64,000 nt of DNA, taken from NCBI RefSeq assembly GCF_040750395.1, contig NZ_JBFLVD010000025.1, forward strand, positions 62,001 through 126,000, written 5' to 3'. A program made the translations under genes and the position numbers. The notes beneath the pieces are model-generated. The model had not been told where the DNA came from. It was given only the letters and a program-made list of their open reading frames with translations, and searched no databases. This DNA is from Scandinavium sp002470465 (GTDB lineage: Bacteria > Pseudomonadota > Gammaproteobacteria > Enterobacterales > Enterobacteriaceae). The stretch's first letter is position 1; every line of letters starts with the position of its first letter. Positions 26,203 through 34,126 of the stretch are shown piece by piece.

Positions 26203-27636
26203 GTGCGTTTCGTGGCTTATCTCCCTGACTCCTTTCTCGAGGTGATGCGTGCAGCAATGCCGTCTCACCTCTCCTTCGACGACTTTATCGCTGCCTGTCA
26301 GCGTCCTCTGCGTCGCAGCATTCGCGTGAATACGCTTAAAATTTCCGTTGCGGAATTCCTGCAGCTGGTCGCGCCTTATGGCTGGCAGCTGACGCCAGTG
26401 CCGTGGTGCGAAGAAGGATTCTGGATCGAACGCGATGACGAAGATTCTCTCCCGCTTGGCAGCACAGCCGAGCACCTGAGCGGGCTGTTTTATATTCAGG
26501 AAGCCAGCTCCATGCTGCCGGTAACGGCGCTTTTCGCCGACGACAATCAGCCGCAGCGCGTGATGGACGTGGCAGCCGCACCGGGTTCCAAAACAACGCA
26601 AATTGCCGCACGAATGAGGAACCGGGGTGCGATCCTTGCCAATGAATTTTCCGCCAGCCGCGTCAAAGTTCTTCACGCTAATATCAGCCGCTGCGGGATC
26701 GGTAACGTCGCCCTCACCCACTTCGACGGTCGCGTATTTGGCGCAGCCCTGCCAGAAAGTTTTGATGCAATACTGCTGGATGCGCCCTGCTCCGGTGAGG
26801 GCGTGGTACGTAAGGATCCGGACGCGCTGAAAAACTGGTCACCCGAAAGCAACAGCGAGATAGCCGGCACTCAGCGGGAGCTGATCGACAGCGCTTTTCA
26901 TGTGCTGAAAACCGGAGGAACGCTGGTTTATTCTACCTGTACGCTCAACCGGGAAGAGAACGAAGACGTGCTGGCCTGGCTGCTGGCACGCTATCCACAG
27001 GCGGTGGAAGTCACACCGCTCAATGCGCTTTTCAGCGGGGCTGAACTGGCGCTGACGCCGGAAGGTTTCCTGCATGTGTTCCCGCAAATTTACGACTGCG
27101 AAGGTTTTTTCGTGGCTCGTTTACGTAAAACAGCCGCCATAGAAGCACTGCCTGCCCCGGGCTATAAGGTTGGCAAATTCCCGTTCATCCCAATGAAAGG
27201 CCGTGAGGCTTCAGCCGTTATCCAGGCCGCTGCCGCCGTGGGTCTGGAATGGAATGAAAACCTGCACCTGTGGCAGCGTGATAAAGAGATCTGGCTGTTC
27301 CCGGCTGAAATCGAACCGCTGATTGGTAAAGTGCGTTTTTCACGCATCGGCATGCGCCTCGCAGAAACCTTTAACAAAGGCTATCGTTGGCAGCATGAAG
27401 CGGTTATCGCGCTGGCGGGTGAAAAAAGTTCACGCTTTGAGTTAACGCTTGCCGAAGCGGAAGAGTGGTATCGTGGCCGCGACGTCTGGCCAGAAAACCC
27501 ACCGTCCCGCGACGATGTTATCGTGACCTTTCAGGGACATCCGCTGGGGCTGGCAAAAAAAGTCGGCTCGCGGCTAAAAAACAGCTACCCGCGTGAACTG
27601 GTCCGTGACGGTAAACTCTTTGCTGGCAAGGCGTAG
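26203..27636 (+). CDS. rsmF: 16S rRNA (cytosine-1407-C5)-methyltransferase
   Basis: A SAM-dependent enzyme that makes m5C1407 in 16S rRNA on the 30S subunit. The catalytic core has the SAM loop MDVAAAPGSKTTQIA, motif IV LLDAPCSGEGVVRKDP and motif VI YSTCTLNREEN; the cysteine of motif VI attacks the base. A C-terminal PUA-like half follows. The start is uncertain: GTG at 26203 gives 477 residues, while GTG at 26212 (VAYLPDSF) would be three residues shorter. Both have weak ribosome binding sites. Confidence 0.93.
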   Translation: MRFVAYLPDSFLEVMRAAMPSHLSFDDFIAACQRPLRRSIRVNTLKISVAEFLQLVAPYGWQLTPVPWCEEGFWIERDDEDSLPLGSTAEHLSGLFYIQEASSMLPVTALFADDNQPQRVMDVAAAPGSKTTQIAARMRNRGAILANEFSASRVKVLHANISRCGIGNVALTHFDGRVFGAALPESFDAILLDAPCSGEGVVRKDPDALKNWSPESNSEIAGTQRELIDSAFHVLKTGGTLVYSTCTLNREENEDVLAWLLARYPQAVEVTPLNALFSGAELALTPEGFLHVFPQIYDCEGFFVARLRKTAAIEALPAPGYKVGKFPFIPMKGREASAVIQAAAAVGLEWNENLHLWQRDKEIWLFPAEIEPLIGKVRFSRIGMRLAETFNKGYRWQHEAVIALAGEKSSRFELTLAEAEEWYRGRDVWPENPPSRDDVIVTFQGHPLGLAKKVGSRLKNSYPRELVRDGKLFAGKA

Positions 27637-27749
27637 CGGGGAATAAAAATAAGCACGTTCTGACTGGCAAAATGCTCGTCGTTGTCTACGCTGAAAAATG
27701 GGCGGCTTAACTGGTCGTACCACAACAGAGCAGACAACCGGAGAGCATT

Positions 27750-27989
27750 ATGACTAAAACCAGCGTACGAATCGGCGCATTTGAAATTGATGACGCCGAA
27801 CTGCATGGCGACCAACAGGGCGAGCGAACGTTAAGTATTCCCTGTAAATCCGATCCTGATTTGTGCATGCAGCTTGATGCATGGGATGCCGAAACCAGCG
27901 TGCCAGCCATTCTCGACGGCGAGCACTCCGTCCTCTACCGTCAGCATTACGATCGTCAGTCCGACGCCTGGGTCATGCGCTTAGCCTGA
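27750..27989 (+). CDS. yebV: YebV family protein
   Basis: A 79-residue acidic cytoplasmic protein, close to E. coli YebV (78 residues; function unknown). The conserved blocks SVRIGAFEIDDAELHG, IPCKSDPDLCMQLDAWDAET and SDAWVMRLA are all present. GGAG precedes the ATG by five bases. It lies 113 bases after rsmF and probably has its own promoter. Confidence 0.9.
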   Translation: MTKTSVRIGAFEIDDAELHGDQQGERTLSIPCKSDPDLCMQLDAWDAETSVPAILDGEHSVLYRQHYDRQSDAWVMRLA

Positions 27990-28082
27990 TGCCAATGTAA
28001 CCCGCCTGCAGGCGGGTTAATTATTTCCCGTTTCGCTTATCTCTCTTACACTTAAAGTTCGCTCTTCAGGTGTGGGGAAGTC

Positions 28083-28274
28083 ATGTTCGCTCTGGTATTG
28101 TTTATTTGTTACCTCGATGGCGGCTGTGAAGATATCGTTGTCGACGTCTATAACACCGAACCTCAATGCGTTCGGGCCATGTACGACCAGCGTATTCGCC
28201 ATGGTGGCTGCTTTCCGATAGAGGATTTTATTGATGGATTCTGGCAACCTGCACAGGCGTACAGCGATCTGTAA
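28083..28274 (+). CDS. yebW: YebW family protein
   Basis: A 63-residue protein, starting MFALVLFICYLDGGCEDIVV and with further cysteines in EPQCVRAM and HGGCFPIEDF. This pattern matches E. coli YebW (63 residues), of unknown function. The N terminus is hydrophobic but short for a membrane anchor. The stop touches the 3' end of the convergent pphA with no bases between. Confidence 0.88.
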   Translation: MFALVLFICYLDGGCEDIVVDVYNTEPQCVRAMYDQRIRHGGCFPIEDFIDGFWQPAQAYSDL

Positions 28275-28919
28275 TTACTGAAGCTGCACCAGCGTCAGCT
28301 TGCCGCCAAAGACGGCGCCGGTATCGATATAGTGTTGATTCAACACATCGTAACGGTGCCTGAGCGGCGTGTGGCCAAACCAAAAATGATCGGCCCCATC
28401 AATGGGATGATGCTGACCCGCAAGATGATCGCTCAGGCGCTGTCTGTCCCAAAGCACCCGATGCCAGTCAACGGTCTGCTGCCAGCGGTAGTGTGCCGCC
28501 GGGTAATCCGCATGGGCAATCACGTGCGTCGCGGCGTCAGTGACCACCTCAATGATGAAAGGCAGCGCTTCGCAGGCCTGCAACAGCCGCCGGGCGGCGG
28601 CACGTTCAGACGGCGAACAGCGCTCAAACCATTCCCCGCCGTTAAGCTCCCACAGCGATAGCTGCTGATGCGTCAGCGCATCCATCGCCATCTGTTCGTG
28701 ATTGCCGCGAATTGCCAGCACCCATTTCTCCTCAAGGAGTTCAAGACATTTCAGGCTGTCCGGTCCGCGGTCGATCAGGTCGCCAACGGAAATGAGTAAA
28801 TCCTTATAAGGGTTGAACTGTCGGGCCTTTAGCGCAGACATCAGCAAAGCAAAACAGCCATGCAGATCGCCTGTTAGCCAGATATGTTGCCACGTATTAC
28901 CTTCCACGCGCTGATACAT
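28275..28919 (-). CDS. pphA: Serine/threonine/tyrosine protein phosphatase 1
   Basis: A 214-residue metallophosphatase of the lambda-PPase family. The metal-binding signature is complete: GDLHGCFALL, ISVGDLIDRGPDS and IRGNHEQMAMDAL, with later histidines in VIAHADYP and FWFGHTPLRHR. In E. coli, PphA acts in protein misfolding signalling through CpxR-linked stress and is heat induced. The ATG at 28919 gives MYQRVEGNTWQHIWL, collinear with E. coli (218 residues). Confidence 0.93.
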   Translation of the reverse strand: MYQRVEGNTWQHIWLTGDLHGCFALLMSALKARQFNPYKDLLISVGDLIDRGPDSLKCLELLEEKWVLAIRGNHEQMAMDALTHQQLSLWELNGGEWFERCSPSERAAARRLLQACEALPFIIEVVTDAATHVIAHADYPAAHYRWQQTVDWHRVLWDRQRLSDHLAGQHHPIDGADHFWFGHTPLRHRYDVLNQHYIDTGAVFGGKLTLVQLQ

Positions 28920-29079
28920 ATTTCCCCCTTCTACAAAGTATAGAACGCTGAATACGCTCAGGGCTTTTTCCGTAAACTTAAATAAAGGCTAAACACGCCG
29001 GGAATAAAACCTGCGGATGCGTTAGAGCCAGCCATTGTTGCCGCTAAAATAGCCTCTGAAACAAAATGAGGTTAATATC

Positions 29080-30030
29080 GTGACCGACAACTCCCTGCAC
29101 TCCCTGTTATCATCAGCGCCACAGGCCCACATTATTTCCGAGTTGATCAAGGGCAACCTTGCTCCGGCACCTATCTGGAAAAAAGCAGATTACCGTCTTA
29201 AATTTTTGCTGCGCACGCTGATTTATTATCGTTCGACCCGGCTCATGCTCGACAGCCTCGGGCAGCGTCCCGATTTTATGCGCCTGCTGAATGCTCAGGT
29301 GACTTTGCCGAGTAAAACACATCGCCAATATCTCACTCGCGGTCTCTCTTCCACGCAGCGCGCAGAAGCCATTGTGGGTCACTATCAGTTTATTGATTCA
29401 CTGAAAAGCCCAACGCTTGCCGCTGCCCTGACCGCCATAGACCCGACGCCCTTACTGACATTTACGGGTAAAGATGAAGCAAAATTCACGCTGTACGCTT
29501 CCTGCGCGTGCAAAGCTGAGCGTGAAGGTGAAAGCACGCTCTGGTTCTGTAGCGAAGATAATACCGTGCTCGCCAGCACCACTTTCTGCATCAGGCGCGA
29601 TTCAGAAGGGTGGGAATTGATCGTCGGCGGGCTGCAGGGCCCACGCCGCTCCGTTTCACATGAGGTTATAAAATCCGCAACTCGCGCCTGCTATGGCTTA
29701 TTCCCGAAACGCATTCTGGTTGAATTCTTTGGCCTGTTGGCCGCTGAATGTGACATTGTCCGCATCACCGGCGTGAGTGATAACGGGCATGTTTTCCGCG
29801 CCCTGCGCTATCGCTTCAGCAAAGGCCAGCATTTCCATGCCAGCTATGACGAGTTCTGGGCCTCCATCGAAGGCGTCAAAACCAGCGAATTCCGCTGGCA
29901 GCTGCCGCTTCAGCAGGAACGAAAGGCCATTGAAGATATTGCGAGCAAAAAGCGTGCAGAATACCGCCGCCGCTTTGCTCTACTTGATGAAATGGCCATA
30001 CAGTTTAAGACACTTTTTCCACTGGCCTGA
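29080..30030 (+). CDS. DUF535 family protein, VirK/YbjX-like
   Basis: A 316-residue protein of the VirK/YbjX (DUF535) family. Family features include the N-terminal YRLKFLLRTLIYYRSTRLML block, HYQFIDSL, and the C-terminal core EGWELIVGGLQGPRR followed by DEFWASIEG. Salmonella VirK is PhoP-controlled and contributes to antimicrobial peptide resistance and virulence, but its biochemistry is unknown. No signal peptide or TM helix is evident. GTG start. It has no counterpart at this place in E. coli K-12, where pphA is followed by sdsR. It could be a YbjX paralogue. Confidence 0.82.
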   Translation: MTDNSLHSLLSSAPQAHIISELIKGNLAPAPIWKKADYRLKFLLRTLIYYRSTRLMLDSLGQRPDFMRLLNAQVTLPSKTHRQYLTRGLSSTQRAEAIVGHYQFIDSLKSPTLAAALTAIDPTPLLTFTGKDEAKFTLYASCACKAEREGESTLWFCSEDNTVLASTTFCIRRDSEGWELIVGGLQGPRRSVSHEVIKSATRACYGLFPKRILVEFFGLLAAECDIVRITGVSDNGHVFRALRYRFSKGQHFHASYDEFWASIEGVKTSEFRWQLPLQQERKAIEDIASKKRAEYRRRFALLDEMAIQFKTLFPLA

Positions 30031-30042
30031 CCCCCATAAAAT

Positions 30043-30072
30043 GAGCTTGTACCTGTAATCAGGCACAAGCTT
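30043..30072 (+). terminator. Terminator-like hairpin after the VirK-like gene
   Basis: AGCTTGT and ACAAGCT pair around an inner CCT/AGG stem. There is no clear T run, so it may act as a weak terminator or 3' stabiliser. Confidence 0.4.
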
Positions 30073-30159
30073 AGTGCTCCGCGTTTGCCGTGCCCCGTGG
30101 TGATCCGCTATCATCTTGCTGATAACATTCCGATTCCCCGCTGGCGGTGCCTCCAGGCT

Positions 30160-30303
30160 ATGAGCAAAACTGAAATCTTCCTCATACTACTGATCCTGGT
30201 GATTCTGATCGTCGGCATCTGGTTTATCTTCAGCGATCAAATCTGGGTGCTGGTAAGCTACCTTGAAACGCTGATCTATCCCGACATCGTCACACCCGAA
30301 TAA
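30160..30303 (+). CDS. Small single-pass membrane protein, unknown
   Basis: A 47-codon ORF starting MSKTEIFLILLILVILIVGI, followed by WFIFSDQIWVLVSYLETLIY and PDIVTPE. The first 25 residues form a strong TM helix; a second, more amphipathic stretch follows. The N-terminal lysine suggests the N terminus faces the cytoplasm. The ribosome binding site is poor, only AGG three bases upstream, and the same frame remains open for 25 codons upstream without hydrophobic character. I do not recognise the family. Its hydrophobic design makes a real microprotein plausible. Confidence 0.55.
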   Translation: MSKTEIFLILLILVILIVGIWFIFSDQIWVLVSYLETLIYPDIVTPE

Positions 30304-30500
30304 TCACTGAGAAACCTGTTCAAAAATAAACAAATTGATGTTTGAAGCCTTCAGCGGCAATCTCTATTATGCATAGCGAAACGTGACGCAAAAAAACGGC
30401 TCGTTTCCAGTCAGTCTGAATCCATCCCCTTGATGAGAGATGTTCAGACCAGGCACTGGCGGCACTGCATACCCCTCTAAAATCGCCAACGTGAATCCGA
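30304..30500. other. Gene-free stretch downstream of the small membrane ORF
   Basis: I see no gene, repeat or clear hairpin here. Confidence 0.35.
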
Positions 30501-30558
30501 TATAATATTCATTGCAAGCTTTGTCCTCTTTACCCTGCGAAGTGAAGGGGATTTTTTT
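30501..30558 (+). ncRNA. Possible tiny transcript, -10 element to terminator
   Basis: A consensus -10, TATAAT (30501-30506), though with a poor -35, is followed by a good intrinsic terminator whose nine-pair stem (CCTCTTTAC/GTGAAGGGG) ends in seven T. A start near 30513 would make an RNA of about 46 bases. It could equally be the end of the transcript from upstream genes plus an unrelated AT-rich motif. Confidence 0.3.
30525..30558 (+). terminator. Rho-independent terminator before the glycosyltransferase gene
   Basis: Stem CCTCTTTAC/GTGAAGGGG (three wobble pairs), loop CCTGCGAA, then A and seven T. Confidence 0.75.
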
Positions 30559-30756
30559 GCCGGTCCCACAGCGACTGATTTTTACCCGCAGCTACTACCA
30601 ACAGAGCGTCCATCCACACCCACAGTGCAGTTTTCCTGTATAATGTCTCCGCACATTCTATTTTTATGGCGGTTCAGCTGACGTGAAAGAGAATGAATTG
30701 AATCGTGTACCTGAAAAATGCGCAAAACTGATGCGCAACATGAAAGAAAGATAAAA

Positions 30757-31512
30757 ATGAAAACATTTATTATTAATTTAAAAAGCTCAGTAGACAGACG
30801 ATTAAAAATAGAAGGCCAGCTTAACGCCCTGTCAATTGATCACGAATTTATAGAGGCTGTTAACGGTAAAGCCATGTCAACTGAAGAGTTAGCCGATAAG
30901 ACAAAAAAAATAAATTATGCATTCTTACCCGGTGAGATTGGATGTGCATTAAGTCACCAAAAGATTTATAAAAAAATGATTGATGAAAATATTGACTCAG
31001 CCTTAATCCTTGAGGATGACGTAATCCTCCTTGATGGCTTTAGTGAAGTAATAAGAAAAATAACTCTTCCCGAAAATAGTCCAACCGTTATTTTACTTAG
31101 CAGAGTTAATAAACACTATAAAAAACCATTAAAAAACATTACTGTAAACCATTGTCTTCACAAAACCCAGCATGCAACCACAGCACATAGTTATATTATT
31201 AATAAATCCGGTGCTAAATCTTTACTTTCTGCTTTATATCCCGTGTGGATGACAGCAGATAAATGGAGCTTATTTGAGGATTTGTCACTCATTGATGTTA
31301 GTTCAGTTATTCCGCACCCTGTAGATTTATCGAATGATGCAATAAAATCAACAATAAACACCTCAAAAGGTGATACAAGCATCGATAAGGCTAAGCAAGA
31401 AATATGGGATATTTTAATGCAAGAGAGGTCAATACTTGCCAAATTTAAGCATAGGTACCGTAGGGCTATAACCCCCATATTCCATAAAATAGTAAATCAG
31501 GGCAAAGGTTAA
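30757..31512 (+). CDS. Family 25 glycosyltransferase (LOS/LPS type)
   Basis: A 251-residue putative glycosyltransferase. The GT25 features are the start KTFIINLKSSVDRR, the segment FLPGEIGCALSHQKIYKKM and the acidic motif SALILEDDVIL around residue 90, the expected nucleotide-sugar/metal site. AHSYIINKSGAKSLL near residue 150 is also typical. Such enzymes add sugars to lipopolysaccharide cores or capsules; the acceptor here is unknown. The gene is far richer in A and T than its neighbours, which suggests transfer. Start 30757 is preferred because the family N terminus begins there, with GAAAG upstream. Confidence 0.85.
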   Translation: MKTFIINLKSSVDRRLKIEGQLNALSIDHEFIEAVNGKAMSTEELADKTKKINYAFLPGEIGCALSHQKIYKKMIDENIDSALILEDDVILLDGFSEVIRKITLPENSPTVILLSRVNKHYKKPLKNITVNHCLHKTQHATTAHSYIINKSGAKSLLSALYPVWMTADKWSLFEDLSLIDVSSVIPHPVDLSNDAIKSTINTSKGDTSIDKAKQEIWDILMQERSILAKFKHRYRRAITPIFHKIVNQGKG

Positions 31513-31725
31513 CAGTGAGAGTTCGGAAGTTTGTGACAAATTAGATCCTGGATAGGGCGGATCTGCAAAGCGACCGATGGAGAACGCCTGCCTAAAATTT
31601 TTCGCTCATACACCTTAGAAAATGACACGATGGCTCATAACAAATCCCGGAGACAATTCGTGCTGATCTGATTTTTTGGTGTAAAAAAAATGTTAAGAGC
31701 AGTTTTGATGTGATATAACAACAGT
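31513..31725. other. Gene-free stretch between the glycosyltransferase gene and sraC
   Basis: No ORF or structured element recognised. TATAAC at 31714-31719 is a candidate -10 for SraC. Confidence 0.35.
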
Positions 31726-32020
31726 CAGGCCGATCTCAGTGGTGTGGTAAATTGTTGAGGTTGGTGCTATCAGCCGCAGCATAGCTGATAAAAAGAGACC
31801 GAATACGATTCCTGTATTCGGTCCAGGGAAATGGCTCCTGGGAGAGAGCCGTGCGCTAAAAGTTGGCATTAATGCAGGCTAAAGTCGCCTTGCCCTTTAA
31901 GAATAGATGACCATGCCAGGTTTTCCAGTCCGCGACGAAAGTGGTCAGAAAAAAACCGTGAGCAAAGCGTCACAAAACACAAAAACCGCAGGTTTTCAGC
32001 TGAAAACGTTGCGGTTTTTT
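31726..32020 (+). ncRNA. sraC: Antisense sRNA SraC (RyeA)
   Basis: The strand opposite SdsR, ending at an intrinsic terminator (AAAACCGCA...TGCGGTTTTTT, about 31981-32020). In E. coli SraC is a roughly 250-275 base RNA that fully overlaps SdsR and is its antisense partner, with mutual degradation. The 5' end is inferred from a TATAAC element at 31714-31719 and could be off by tens of bases. Confidence 0.75.
31790..31893 (-). ncRNA. sdsR: Sigma-S dependent sRNA SdsR (RyeB)
   Basis: The minus strand reads GCAAGGCGAC at the 5' end, then the conserved CTGCATTAATGCCAACTTTT stretch, and ends in a perfect terminator (GACCGAATAC/GTATTCGGTC followed by TCTTTTT). The length of 104 bases equals that of E. 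coli SdsR. A TATTCT -10 lies six bases upstream. SdsR is a stationary-phase sRNA that represses ompD, mutS and tolC in relatives. It sits between pphA and yebY, as in E. coli. Confidence 0.95.
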
Positions 32021-32048
32021 ATTGCCAGTCAAACGGTTAGCGCTTCGG

Positions 32049-32387
32049 TCAGCAGAGCTTCTCTGCGCGGGCGATAAACGGTGCCAAGCTCATCTTTTGA
32101 CCCGGTTTTGCCGGATCGTCATTCTGAATCACCGAAATGGGCTGAGCCGTGGTTTTACCTGCTTTCACTTCCTGCTCGGCAACGGTATTCAGCGGATACT
32201 GCACCAGCGTACTCGGGTTAATGGCATACAGCGCGTTGCCTGGGCGGCAGGTCAGCATGACTTCCTCACGATTGAACGCCCATTTCGCTTTGCCGATTTC
32301 AAAGCGGCTGACGGTGATAATCTGAGGTGCCGCGAGAGCAGCTCCAGAAGTTGCCAATAACAGCATAGAAAGAACGAGTTTTTTCAT
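32049..32387 (-). CDS. yebY: YebY, DUF2511 periplasmic protein
   Basis: A 112-residue exported protein with a signal peptide (KKLVLSMLLLATSGAALA, cleavage likely before APQIITVS). The mature part has the family blocks KAKWAFNREEVMLTCRPGNA and NPSTLVQYPLN and two cysteines, one at the very C terminus. E. coli YebY is induced with YobA-YebZ by copper; its role is unclear. The ATG at 32387 is the family start. It is last in the yobA-yebZ-yebY operon and is followed by a terminator shared with sraC. Confidence 0.92.
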   Translation of the reverse strand: MKKLVLSMLLLATSGAALAAPQIITVSRFEIGKAKWAFNREEVMLTCRPGNALYAINPSTLVQYPLNTVAEQEVKAGKTTAQPISVIQNDDPAKPGQKMSLAPFIARAEKLC

Positions 32388-32403
32388 AATAAAGCCACTT
32401 TTT

Positions 32404-33273
32404 TCAAAACGGTTCCCAGGTTGCAAACAGACTAACCACCGCTAATACCAGAGCCCCTAAGATCATTTCAGCCTGAGTGGTGCGCAAAAACAGCGCCTGC
32501 ATGTGCGCCCCATCGGCCTTCAGGCGCGGCACCAGAACATACCTGTTCGCTAGCGCGATTACCACCATCAGCGCCACTAACGCACATTTCACCAACAGCA
32601 GCCGTCCATAAGCGGTATCGGCGATAAGCTGCCCCTGAATCAGCAAGGCGTTGGCAATCCCGCTCAGCACGACGCCCGCGACAGCCACATGGCCGTAGCG
32701 CGAATAGCGCATCATGGTGTGTATTGCCGACGCTCGCCAGTGCCCCCGAGTCAATCGCAGGCAGTACAGGAACGGCAGCAGCCCACCAAACCAGGCCCCG
32801 GCGCAGAGCAGATGCAGCGCATGATTGGTGCGCTGCAACGCGCCGACAATACCATCATGCATCGCGGCATGTCCTGTGCCCGCCATCAGTAAAAACTGAG
32901 CGACGCAAAGGATAAGCAGCAACGGAGCCAGTTTCGCAGGCCGAATCAACGCCACCAGCAACGCAACCCACGTCAGCAGAATTTGCCACAGCCAGACGCT
33001 GCCAAAACGCGTCTCCAGCACCGCCAGCCAGATATCCGGGCGCACCACATCACGCCAGCCGTTACCCATCAGGCCGCCCTGCACCATCAGTATCAGCGTG
33101 ACAGAAACGGCATTCACCAGCAGAGCCCAGCGGAGAACCATGCTGAAACGCTGCATAATGAGGCGACGTAATGACGGCATGGCCCACCAGGCACCGTACA
33201 TCACGACACCAAACGCCAGCATCACGGCGATAAAATGCAGGCCTCGTAGCCCGACATACGCAGACGCCAGCAC
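32404..33273 (-). CDS. yebZ: CopD-like inner-membrane protein YebZ
   Basis: A 289-residue protein with eight predicted TM helices and a CopD domain. Histidines lie in RGLHFIAVMLAFG, GTGHAAMHDG and NHALHLLCAGAWFGG, the pattern linked to copper handling in the CopD/PcoD family. The GTG start lies one base after the yobA stop, so the two are coupled. It is thought to take copper inward from CopC-like YobA; direct proof for E. coli YebZ is limited. Confidence 0.92.
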   Translation of the reverse strand: MLASAYVGLRGLHFIAVMLAFGVVMYGAWWAMPSLRRLIMQRFSMVLRWALLVNAVSVTLILMVQGGLMGNGWRDVVRPDIWLAVLETRFGSVWLWQILLTWVALLVALIRPAKLAPLLLILCVAQFLLMAGTGHAAMHDGIVGALQRTNHALHLLCAGAWFGGLLPFLYCLRLTRGHWRASAIHTMMRYSRYGHVAVAGVVLSGIANALLIQGQLIADTAYGRLLLVKCALVALMVVIALANRYVLVPRLKADGAHMQALFLRTTQAEMILGALVLAVVSLFATWEPF

Positions 33274-33274
33274 G

Positions 33275-33649
33275 CTATTTCACGCTGAAGTGATACTGGC
33301 CTTGGGTTTTATGCCCGTCGACGGACACCACATGCCAGTCGACGGTGTAATCACCCGGCTTCAGAGATTGCTCTACCGGGACAATCAGCTCCTTACTGTC
33401 TTTCTCGTTGAGCTTCACGGCCCCTAATGGGACTTTGGCCTGCTGCGGGCCGGTGACGGTGATGCCGCTGAATTTCACTTCAATCCCTTCGGAGAAGCTG
33501 AGCGTCAGCGCCTGTGGGACCGTTGTCACCTGCGCATTAGCAGCAGGAGATTGCTGTTTGAGATGTGCGTGAGCGAATGCGGCAGCCGTGGAGAAAAGGC
33601 AGGTCAGTAGCACACCGGCGCACAAGGCACGGAAAGCGGTCAGGTTCAT
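33275..33649 (-). CDS. yobA: CopC-like periplasmic copper-binding protein YobA
   Basis: A 124-residue protein with a signal peptide (cleaved before HAHLKQQSP) and a CopC beta-barrel. The N-terminal HAH sequence of the mature protein and the C-terminal DWHVVSVDGHKTQG motif supply histidines for Cu(II). Two ATG codons compete: the one at 33658 touches its AGGGA, so the one at 33649, nine bases from it, is preferred and gives the E. coli length. First gene of yobA-yebZ-yebY. Confidence 0.9.
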   Translation of the reverse strand: MNLTAFRALCAGVLLTCLFSTAAAFAHAHLKQQSPAANAQVTTVPQALTLSFSEGIEVKFSGITVTGPQQAKVPLGAVKLNEKDSKELIVPVEQSLKPGDYTVDWHVVSVDGHKTQGQYHFSVK

Positions 33650-33787
33650 TCTCTTCATTCCCTTTTGTTATTTATCTGTCCCAAAGGATAACGCTGTATG
33701 ATGTTTACGTCGAGATTCCACGCCGTCGTACTTGCTTTTTCCCGACACGCTTAGTACTTTCAGCCGCGATAACAGAAGGAGACCATG

Positions 33788-34018
33788 ATGCACACCAATC
33801 TGGCAAAAATCCCCCAGGACGAAATGGACAAAGTGAATGTTGATTTGGCCGCCGCCGGGGTCGCTTTTAAAGAGCGCTACAATATGCCGATCGTCGCCGA
33901 AGTGGTTGAGCGTGAACAGCCTGCCCATCTGCGCGACTGGTTTCGCGAGCGCCTGATTGCCCATCGTCTGGCGTCGGTCAACCTCTCTCGCCTGCCGTAC
34001 GAGCCCAAAGCCAAATAA
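33788..34018 (+). CDS. holE: DNA polymerase III theta subunit
   Basis: A 76-residue three-helix protein that binds and stabilises the epsilon proofreading subunit of the replicase. It is nearly identical to E. coli HolE through EMDKVNVDLAAAGVAFKERY and LIAHRLASVNLSRLPYEP. Of two adjacent ATG codons, the second (33788) gives the family length and better spacing from AAGGAG. It is the gene after the divergent yobA, as in E. coli. Confidence 0.96.
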   Translation: MHTNLAKIPQDEMDKVNVDLAAAGVAFKERYNMPIVAEVVEREQPAHLRDWFRERLIAHRLASVNLSRLPYEPKAK

Positions 34019-34126
34019 GCCTTACTGAGAGTTACACTTCCTTACATTTACCCTGCTACACTTCAATGGAAAATTCTTAAGTGCGACTCACGGACGCTGA
34101 GTCAGGAAAGTGTTAAGGAAGCCACT

